The notes beneath the pieces are model-generated. The model saw nothing but the letters and a program-made list of their open reading frames with translations. It had not been told where the DNA came from and made no database searches. A program made the translations under genes and the position numbers. A stretch of 64,000 nt of DNA from Cyrtodaria siliqua (lineage: Eukaryota; Mollusca; Bivalvia; Adapedonta; Hiatellidae), in contig JAWPHD010003249.1 of assembly GCA_037043455.1 (NCBI GenBank), positions 62,001-126,000 of the forward strand. The letters are read 5' to 3'. Positions 55,810-64,000 of this stretch are shown piece after piece. The stretch's first letter is position 1, and the number at the start of each line of letters is the position of its first letter.

Positions 55810-57479
55810 CTCAGTTGCAAAAGAAAGTGAACACTGAGTTTTGTTTAGATTTAATTACAAAATGAATATGCCATGCTTGGTACCAAAGTTTCTATCATTC
55901 CAGTGCTAATATCATGTTGTCATTTGTTTTTAGCTATACTGACCAAGGGCCAGCAGAGCTTATGGGATGGGAGTTGTACGTCGTCCGTCGTCCGTCGTCC
56001 GTCCGTTAACTTTTAACTATCGTTAAGACGATAGGGCCTTCATTTAAAATCTGATCTTTACCAAACTTTAAATATAGTTAATATCAATGAAAGCTCAGAT
56101 AAGTTCGAAAGCCAGCCAGATCGGACCAGTAACAGCGGAGTTATGGCCCTTGATTTAGTTAAAAATGCTATATTTTGCCTTGTTAAGACGATAGGGCCTT
56201 CATTTTGCATCCGATCTTTACGAAACTTTACCAGATTGTTAATATTAATGATAGCTCGAACAAGTTTGAAAAGCGGCAGATCAGACTAGTAACAGCGGAG
56301 TTATGGCCCTTGATTTAGTTAAAAATGATATATTTTGCCTCGTTAAGACGATAGGGCTTTCATTTTTTATCCAATCTTTACCAAACTTTACCAGATTGGT
56401 AATATTAACGAAAGCTCGGACAACTTCTAAAACCGACTAGATCGGAAAAGTACCAGCGGAGTTATGACCCTTGCTTTAGTTGAAAATGCTATATTTTGCC
56501 TCATTAAGACGATAAGGCGTTCATTTTTTTCCGATCTTTACCAACCTTTACCAGATTGTTAATGTCAATGATAGCTCGGACAAGTACAAAAACCAGCCAG
56601 AGCAAACCAGTAAAGCGGAGTTATGGCCCTTGATTTAGTTAAAAATGCTATATTTTGCTTCGTTAAGACGATAGGGCCTCCAATTTTTATCTGATCTTTA
56701 CCAAACTTTACCAGATTGCTAGTGTCAATAAAGTCTCAGATAAGTTCGAAAACCAACCAGATCAAAACAGTAACAGCGGAGTTATGGCCCTTGATTTAGT
56801 TAAAAATTCTATATTTTGCCTCGTTAAGACTATAGGGCCTTCCTTGCTCATCTGATCTTTACCAAACTTTACCAGATTGCTAGTGTCAATAAAGTCTCAG
56901 ATAAGTTCGAAAACCAACCAGATCAAAACAGTAACAGCGGAGTTATGGCCCTTGATTTAGTTAAAAATTCTATATTTTGCCTCGTTAAGACTATAGGGCC
57001 TTCCTTGCTCATCTGACCTTTACCAAACTTTAACAGATTGTTAATGTCAATGAAAGCTCGGAAAAGTTCGAAAACCAGTCAAATCGGACCAGTAACAGCG
57101 GAGTTATGGCCCTTAATTTCCTTCATTTAGTATCTGATCTTTACCAAACTTTACCAGATTTTTTTACTTTTTTATCTTTTATTTATATTTCTTTATTATT
57201 ATTTTTTTTTTTTTTTTTTTTCTTTTTTGTGATTTTTATTATCTCTACTGGCCAGGTTCGAAAAACAGCCAGATCGGACCTAATGGCAGAGTTATGGCTG
57301 TTGATTTAGGTAAAAATGATATATTATGCCTCTTTAAGACGATAGTCACTCGCTTCATTGATGTTATAAGAGCAAGCCATATTGTTTAATAGGTCAAATC
57401 ATTAAGGGACTGTCGCTTGATAAAGAGGACAGGGTGTAAAGTAAAAATGTTAAAGTGTCCAGTTTCTTTTGCGACTGAG
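55810..57479. mobile_element. CTCAG MITE expanded by a minisatellite (1670 bp)
   Basis: Ends ctcagttgcaaaagaaagtg and, inverted, cagtttcttttgcgactgag, flanked by TA at 55808-55809 and 57480-57481. The outer ~140 bp (left) and ~100 bp (right) match the 241-bp copy at 44648-44888 in reverse. Between them are ~1.4 kb of 160-bp tandem repeats. Confidence 0.9.
56010..57350 (+). repeat. ~160-bp minisatellite inside the MITE
   Basis: About eight units, each with 'gttaagacgatagggcctt', 'gatctttaccaaactttacc', 'gaaaaccagccagatcgga' and 'agcggagttatggcccttga'. Two adjacent units (from 56822 and 56984) are nearly identical over 162 bp. A poly-T run breaks the array at 57186-57222. Preceded by (cgtc)n at 55979-56003. 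Confidence 0.93.
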
Positions 57480-57481
57480 TA

Positions 57482-58609
57482 AATAACGATGAATATATTA
57501 AAACATTGAAAAATTAGTACATATACTTTTATTTTGATTCACGTGTTCACTGTTTATTGTACGTAATCATAATAATATATTGTAAATAGCAATGCATTAA
57601 ACGGAGAACAAACATATACTGACGGTCAATGAAAACGCACCAATAACTCCAAATGTTTATGCTGTTGGATTATTCACAGACCATCTGGAATAAAACTGCT
57701 GAAGCCATATTTTCTATTGTTTACGTATTCAGTTTTCATACCTAACTTGTCCTACGTGTTTATGTGTAGGCTTTCATGACAAGCAGATACGCAGTTATTT
57801 GCCTGATCATTTAACATTGTTTACTATGGATAATCATAAAAAGAAAACTGTTTTACTAATTTTCAAGCTGCACTAATCAGTCTCGGAATAAATTCCAATT
57901 GGTTTTGTTGCCCTTTTTATTGTTTGACTTCTTACAGTAGTATGCAATGAATGTTTTTAAGAAAATGATTTTTTTGTGTGATGTGACTGAAGAAACACGG
58001 AAATGCACGTGTAGCATTTCGTAAAAGCAATGTGGAATGCACTAAATCCAGATATACACGTAAAACATGTTAAATGTCGACTAGTTGTGTGGGTTATATC
58101 ATATGTTGTCCAAAATTCTAACTTGTACATGTAATTTGATGTGCGTTTTCATTGACCGTGAGTATATCTTGCAATTTATGAGTCGCGCAGTTGGTGTGAT
58201 ACATCGTACATTTTTCTAAACGGAAATCGACAATTATTCTTGTCAATATGATATCTATTTATGGCAAACAACATAGAATACATTTTCAGGAATAAAAAAG
58301 GTCAATTGTTTAAAGCTATACAATATATAATTAATCATGTAGAGCACACCAGCGCAATATGTATGACTTATCTTTGCACTACCATATAGGGTGTCGACTT
58401 GTGGTTTCATTTGTACGACCCATGCCTGACTTAATTCTCAGGATTTGGGATTTGTTAATTCGTTTTGTCGTTCTGTTGAATTTGAAATCGAGTACTGATT
58501 GAAACACGGTATATAACGATCTCGATACTGTACATAATTATACCAATACACATGCGTCTCTCGGTTCGATAACTTCCTCTAATACAGCACAATACTATCA
58601 TGCATTATA
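57482..58609. other. Intergenic, nothing recognised
   Basis: AT-rich, no domain-bearing frame, no clear repeat. Confidence 0.5.
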
Positions 58610-58960
58610 GCTGAAACGACAACACGATATTACGACAAATACCTCAATATGTCGTGCTGGCGCCCTCTAAATGTCGAGTTGTCGCTTAAAATTGGTCGTG
58701 TTGTATGGTCATCGCCCCGCCAACACGGCGACACGACGACTCGACAAATAAGGTAAACGACATATTTAGGTATTTGTCGTGCTGTTTTGTTGTCGTGTCG
58801 GCGGAGCGAAGACACGACAACACGACGAATAAAGCCTCTAACACGACATTTTCATATCCGCCAACATGACAAATCGACAAAGAAATCTTCGTGTTGGCGC
58901 CTTCTGAATGTCGAGTTGTAGCACAAAATGTGTCGTGTTGTCATGTCTTCGCCCATGGCA
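58610..58960. repeat. 'cgacaacacgac' repeat with internal inverted copies
   Basis: 'ttggcgccctctaaatgtcgagttgt' type block occurs at 58657 and 58893, and 'cacgacaacacgac' motifs occur in both orientations around a centre near 58800. Diverged foldback-type repeat. Confidence 0.6.
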
Positions 58961-60192
58961 CAAATCAGGCATCATATGAAACAGTGGCTCAAACATTAAA
59001 TAAATGTACTGACCTAAGTATAGTCATGTTTATAAGTCCACTACATTCTCATTAAACATCATACGACAATTACATTAATAGCAACATTGAAGAACATGAA
59101 CTGCAATTTCGAATTTCGATTATACATCAAAGTTCGTGACAAACATCGACATCGTTTTGTTTATAAACGTACAGGTTATTGGTGTAGGCAGCACATGCAT
59201 ATACGTGCAATTACAAATATTTGCAGACGTGTATTCTACGTATATTCTATAGCGTTCATGATCAGAAAAAGCTGGAATAAATTATCTGAAGTAAACGTAT
59301 ACTCTCCGAACAAACTAATGTAATATGTGTGCCTTATACGTTATAAGTACCCCGTTTATGATGCCACTTATGACGCTATTTCTTTGACATACTTAGATGT
59401 GTTTATCAAATATATTTCTTGGATTTAATTTAAAATATAAGGTAAGAGCTTTAATGTTAGTTGTGTATGTGTTATGTTGCATCCGGTATAATAAAGTGTA
59501 CAATCTGTATTCAAATCCATGCATTTGAATGTGGTGTATTTGAAGATTATTGAGTATGTGCATTGTATGTTTCATCCAAGCGATTTTGCTATGACTGACA
59601 ACTTTCCTATATAAAACGTATCCTTTATATACCCGTATTCCATGGGAAGCGATATCGACAAAATTTCGTAATTAATGAAGCGGTAGGCACCTCCTACATT
59701 TTAAGCGCGCGATAATATCATTCATATATGCCAAAGGAAATATAGATATAAAAATCGAACAGGAAAAGTAGCATTCAAGAACGACAGTCAACCACAAACA
59801 CACACACAGAAACAAAGAACAACATTTAAAGATGAATAAAAGGTCAAATAAAACATCACAAACACAAACGGGTTGACAATTGGGTTACCGCCTTGGAACT
59901 GTCAGTGGCAAAAAAGGCCGTTGGGGTTTAAATCTGGTTCTGTGGTGCACCAAACCTCACACTTACCTACTGTCAACCCAAAAAACGGGACAGTGTATAT
60001 AAAGAAATCCCCGCCATGAACTATTCTTTAACTAAAAAGGCAGCATTAATAGGCAGTACAAGTAAAACATACAATCCCAGCCTAGCAAATTAGCTAAAGA
60101 TACACACTATTTGTTGTCTCGAAAAGGATTTGTTTTGTTTTTATAGGGAATGTGTAGCTTTAAGGGCAATTATAAAAGGTAATGGCATGTGT
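58961..60192. other. 3' flank of SLCO paralogue B, repeat fragments
   Basis: A plus-strand frame at 59087-59323 is not recognised. 59745-59800 resembles 24610-24670. 59870-59970 ('ggcaaaaaaggccgttgggg', 'ggtgcaccaaacctcacact') resembles 62935-63020 and, inverted, 41970-42030. Confidence 0.45.
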
Positions 60193-60401
60193 TCAAACAT
60201 TATGTTGTATCCATCCTCTTCTTGAAGGTGGTGAACCTATAGGTTGTATTGTATATATTGTTTTAGTTGACACTCGGGGTTCCTTAGATTCGTCCTCTAT
60301 TTCAATGCGCGTTTCTTCTGGTATATATATGTCCCAGCCTTTCAGTTTCCTTGCCGTGAACATAGCAACGGAGAGTAGCACAAGCGCCACACAACGGAGA
60401 C
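60193..60401 (-). CDS. SLCO: SLCO B last exon
   Basis: Acceptor 'ctttctatgtgcag', entry phase matches the donor at 61143. Reads LRCVALVLLSVAMFTARKLK, then an acidic/polar tail ending RRGWIQHNV. No PDZ-type ligand at the end. Confidence 0.88.
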
Positions 60402-60531
60402 CTGCACATAGAAAGGCAGTAATAAAAATAACAAACTTTATGCGTATTTGTCTATTGATGATGATGATTATGATGATGATGATGTTGATGATTATGATGA
60501 TGATGATAACGACGACGACGACGACGACGAC

Positions 60532-60563
<32 letters not shown>

Positions 60564-63340
60564 GGATGATGAGGATGATGAGGATGATGAGGATGATGAT
60601 GATTAACAGAAAAGAAAAATGTTTATAATGTTTCTTGTGATGTGGTAATTGTGGTTTGTTTGCAATATTGTTTGAAACAATATATATTTACACAAGAAAT
60701 GCGCATATATTTATATGCATGTTGTATATATGCATGTTGTATAAAGTATTTTCTATCTGCCTGCACATGTTTTGACCACGGATAATGTGGAATAAACAAT
60801 ATATAAGTTTTTGCTTCTATTGGGTACCGATGTTCATCAACATTAACCATACATAATGAAGAGGTAGAGGACGAGGGCAATGGGGAGGAGGATGAGGCGT
60901 AAGACCAAGCTGAAGTGTGAAGAAGGCATACTGTTAATGCCTTTTTTTAAGCAAGGATACTCTTAATGCCATATTTGGTACTGTGCCAAAGGTTTGTTTT
61001 GTTTCTGCATTGTTATTTTTCATAACAGATAGTTATGCAGATGCTCATTTAAATATTGCGTTTGATGAAGTATGGTCTATCTGCCGGGGGTTCGGAGGGG
61101 TGTGACATGTGGTGGAATAAATAATAAAACTCCAACGTTTACCAATCATGAGTCCATGTAGTCGATACCGTTGCCATTCTATGTTGTAGTAAGCACAGTA
61201 TTTTCCCGATGTCGCCGCCGTATTCCATATAAGACAAGTGCCGTCAATTACATTGCCACCTATGACTGGACCGGGCAGCCATGCTTGAGGAAGGTACGAA
61301 TATATTAGACATACACAAACGTGCATTTCTTTGGAAATGTACATTTACCTCAGTAACTGTTGTTATGTAGGTACACACATAGTACAGACATACATACAAT
61401 GCCCAAGGCTTTATATATGGTCATTTACTACAGTTGTTAAGTACGCACATTACAGTTTTTGAAGACGTGAAGCATTCATTTATGTAAAGGATAAAGCCGT
61501 AAACTGTCGCCAATTGGTCAACATTTGCATTTCTTGGCTGATTTTCGAAGGGGTTGTTTCTAAGTACCGCTTTGGTGTTATTAACATGATTGTTCAAAGG
61601 TAGTTTTACCAGTCCATTAATCTTGTTTGTTCGACATGGGAATACGCAAGACACTTACCAGCTAATGACGTGGTGGCCGCTGAAACCCCAAGACCAAGGC
61701 CTTTACGCTTCTCGTCCGAGCTCCTAAAAATATCATTTATATGTGAATATATCGTGAGAGCAACTCAGGCGTTAGATTCACCCATCCATTTTACGCTTGA
61801 GCATATAGTTATCATTTGCAACAAAACAAATTCAAAGCTTGGAGGAGTTGATGTGATATGCAGGTTGATTGAAACAATTATTTTAACAATGCTGATTTTA
61901 CTTATGATGAATTGGATAAAGCTGATTATAATGTTTTAGTTATAAAGGTGATTATGTTGCATTTGGTGATGATGATGATGGTGTAACGCCAGAATTGCCG
62001 ACCTTGAACACTCAGTGTCCGAGTTTTAAATAATAAATAATTTGACTTGCTGTGTATCTCTTTATTGGATGACTATTATACCAATTAATGTGCAAAAGTA
62101 TGAAAAAAAGACACCGTAATTGCATGATTAGTGTATTTGATGCCACTTCCTCCAGGCCCAACTATAACATAGGAGGAAACAAATGTATACAGTGTAATCC
62201 CATCATCATGCTTCATTTGAGACATAATTATAAAAAAATATCCCTCCCCAACACCTCCCACCCACTGGGCCCCCGGGCAGACGGTCCGAGTTCGATATAA
62301 TATATAATAAAAATAATATAATCATTTAATATGTTGCATATCTTTTATAGACGTTTACAAACACCAAGTTATGTGCAAGAATATGGAAAAATGACATAAA
62401 AGTGTAATTGAATTTTTAGTGTATTTGACCTTTTGACACCCCTTATGGACCCTGGGTGCAGAGCCATCATCATAATGTTTCATTTGAGACATAATTACAA
62501 AAAAATCAATATAAAAATGACCAAAAAAAACCGCCCTAACTCTGTGACCCAGTTTGCGAAATATAAAAATCGTTTGATATGTTGTTTATCTTTTATAGAC
62601 GATTGCATATACCAAGTTATATGCAAAAATATGAAAGAAATGACATAAAACGTGTAATTCAATTTAAAGTTATTTGACATTTTGTCCCCCCCCCCCCCCC
62701 CCCCCTGGGGGCCTCTGAGCTCGGAGGCAAAAATAATAGTGCTCTTGCACGTCATCATATGGTTATGTTTGGTTGAATTCCGTTCAGCGGTTTATGAGGA
62801 GATGCGGTAACGGACAGACGGACAGACGGACAAACGGAGGCGATTTTAATATACCCATTTTTTTTCAAAAACGTGGGTATAATTACAATGTTAATAAGAA
62901 ACAAGGCATGTGACATCAAAAACACAAGAGGCTTGACAATAGGGCTAACGCCTATGAACGGTCAGTGGCAAAAATGCCGATTAAGGTTTTAACCAGGTTC
63001 TAGGAAAGACCAAACCTATGGGAAATACAATGCTGGTGACATATGCCTGACAATGATAATAAAGATACTGACTACGACAATGGATATAACCGCGATTAGT
63101 ATGCTAGTAACGTGCATTATAAATTATTATAGATTATTAGTATTAGTTTATTTATAATTATTATTAAATAATTTAAAAAAAAAACCTTAGTAATACTATG
63201 AAAATTAACATCGATCCGATTGCGATGAGTAAGTTTGTCACGAATTTGGATGAGGCGTAGGCCCATATCATGTTGCAGCCCGTTGGACAAAGCCCTGTCT
63301 TTGCCCCACCCCCGGGGATCGACGCACACTCGGAGTAGGA
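60193..63340 (-). CDS. SLCO: SLCO/OATP organic anion transporter, last four exons
   Basis: Sodium-independent plasma-membrane carrier of organic anions. Exons on the minus strand: 63186-63340 (155 bp), 61659-61723 (65), 61143-61283 (141), 60193-60401 (209), together 190 codons including TGA at 60193-60195. All junctions are in phase with GT-AG borders. They encode the end of the Kazal loop (ECASI, GLCPTGC), helix 10 (AIGSMLIFIVLLR), the 'GLGLGVSAAT' segment, the OATP signature PGPVIGGNVIDGTCLIW, a short extracellular Cys/Tyr loop, and the last helix with ARKLKGWD and a ~47-residue cytosolic tail. The 5' exons lie beyond the window. The same architecture with matching exon lengths appears, decayed, at 13027-22880. 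Confidence 0.9.
60440..60604 (+). repeat. GAT/GAC/GAG trinucleotide microsatellite in SLCO B intron
   Basis: (gatgat)n, (gacgac)n and (gatgag)n blocks, just 5' (gene sense) of the last-exon acceptor. The plus-strand Met/Thr-rich frame across it is an artefact. Confidence 0.92.
61143..61283 (-). CDS. SLCO: SLCO B penultimate exon
   Basis: 141 bp, same length as 13820-13960. Acceptor 'ccttcctcaag', donor GTAAAC. Encodes WLPGPVIGGNVIDGTC and YYNIEWQRYRLHGLM. Confidence 0.9.
61659..61723 (-). CDS. SLCO: SLCO B 65-bp exon
   Basis: Acceptor 'gatatttttag', donor GTAAGT. Reads SSDEKRKGLGLGVSAATTSL. One base completes an Arg codon from the previous exon, and the last base joins the next exon as Ala. 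Confidence 0.88.
62012..62850 (+). repeat. Long dispersed repeat, copy 2, in SLCO B intron
   Basis: Collinear with 26705-27535. Includes a C20-type run at 62685-62706 and closes with (gacggaca)n. Lies within the intron between 63186 and 61723. Confidence 0.85.
62930..63025. repeat. Dispersed repeat fragment
   Basis: 'ggcttgacaatagggctaac', 'ggtcagtggcaaaaatgccg', 'ttaaccaggttct' match the order of 59870-59970. Confidence 0.6.
63186..63340 (-). CDS. SLCO: SLCO B exon: end of Kazal loop and helix 10
   Basis: Acceptor 'ttactttcag', donor GTTTTT after AAG. Reads SYSECASIPGGG, CPTGCNMIWAYASSKFV and LIAIGSMLIFIVLLR. The intact counterpart of the broken exon at 16271-16391. Confidence 0.88.
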
Positions 63341-64000
63341 CTGAAAGTAAGATAAAGGTGTCTTTATTTATCATCCTACTTGTATGATTTGATTTAAATT
63401 TAAATATAGAACAATTTCAATACAGAACGCTTTTTTTTTAAGTATTTATACAATGTATATGTACGTAATAGCATGTCCATAAAGTATCTGTTTGCCATGG
63501 GACAAGCAGTATACTAGCTTCTCTTACACTAGTATTTATGTTTCATATTAAAGGCTCTCACGTAATATTCACATATAAATTATATTTTAGGAGCTCGAGC
63601 GAGAAACGTAAAGCCCTAGTGTCGGATGTGATATATAGAGTGCGGTGTGATATATACCAAGTCTATCGAGTGTTGCAATAGTAGCAGTATTCTACTAGTT
63701 ATGTTCATGTTCTGCCAGAGGGAAGTGGTATATCCAGTAAAATCGTGTTAGTGATAAACTGGGCCATTTAAACTGAATACACTTTCGAAACGATCAGGTT
63801 TAGGTGAGTATTTTTGTGTCGACAATTATCATTTACAGTTCATTCTAACACGACCTCTACAGTCTTGCATATGCACAAAGAAGAGAGACAGCTGTATGTT
63901 ATTCTACGATAAAATACAGATGTTTCATTAATTCCTCGCGTATATTTCATCCGTTGGAAGCGCCACTTTACATGACGTCACTTGGTAAATATACGTCACG
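63341..64000. other. Upstream SLCO B intron sequence
   Basis: No further SLCO exon (for example the Kazal-loop exon) is recognisable before the window ends. AT-rich, no repeat identified. Confidence 0.5.

Noticed and set aside
60182..60628. 148-codon plus-strand frame
   Set aside because: Antisense of the SLCO B last exon joined to a GAT microsatellite (Met/Thr runs).

Overview
The window is eukaryotic, AT-rich and dominated by mobile DNA. Its gene structure (short exons, GT-AG introns) and repeat content (Mag-like Ty3/Gypsy element, Ngaro-type tyrosine-recombinase retrotransposon carrying an SGNH hydrolase, tRNA-derived SINEs, YqaJ/Mutator-like genes, 130-160 bp minisatellites) fit a bivalve mollusc best. 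Genus cannot be told from the sequence. I see no bacterial operon, CRISPR array or functional rRNA or tRNA gene.

Host genes. Both recognisable host loci are solute carrier organic anion transporter (SLCO/OATP) genes on the minus strand. The right-hand copy (60.2-63.3 kb) shows its last four coding exons with intact frames and matching splice phases; its 5' part lies beyond the window. A paralogue at 13.0-22.9 kb keeps seven homologous exons, including the Kazal-like loop. It has a lost splice acceptor, a 2-nt deletion, a lost exon end, a shifted donor, a missing Kazal cysteine and a frame break in its most 5' exon, so I call it a pseudogene.

Mobile DNA, left to right. 0.2-5.6 kb: a complete Ty3/Gypsy element (minus) with identical 244-bp LTRs, a GATGT target duplication, PBS and PPT, but several coding breaks. 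5.6-12.5 kb: tandem repeats, two TIR elements, a LINE 3' end and a long dispersed block containing a 29-bp minisatellite. 13-23 kb: the SLCO pseudogene with MITEs and palindromes in its introns. 23-28 kb: a structured 250-280 bp repeat in tandem, a SINE, a ~155-bp minisatellite and other dispersed repeats. 28.3-37.4 kb: a very large imperfect palindrome (arms ~3.5 and 3.9 kb, spacer ~1.8 kb), each arm carrying a decayed Mutator-like/YqaJ gene. 38.0-40.5 kb: a LINE with ORF1 and endonuclease but no reverse transcriptase. 41.6-42.9 kb: second copy of the 29-bp minisatellite block, with a SINE in it. 43.5-48.7 kb: a 429-bp duplication, a small MITE and a TIR element rich in palindromes. 48.7-53.1 kb: the Ngaro-like retrotransposon (gag, RT-RNase H, tyrosine recombinase, SGNH hydrolase). 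54.1-55.7 kb: a LINE ORF2 end split by three tandem units of the structured repeat. 55.8-57.5 kb: a MITE swollen by a 160-bp minisatellite.

The most unusual signals are: (i) a 250-280 bp repeat family, found as multimers at two loci, with two stem-loops supported by compensatory base changes between copies; (ii) a MITE in a compact and a minisatellite-swollen form; (iii) the giant palindrome; (iv) an SGNH reading frame in frame with the recombinase behind two UAG codons; and (v) a Ty3/Gypsy copy with identical LTRs but several coding lesions.
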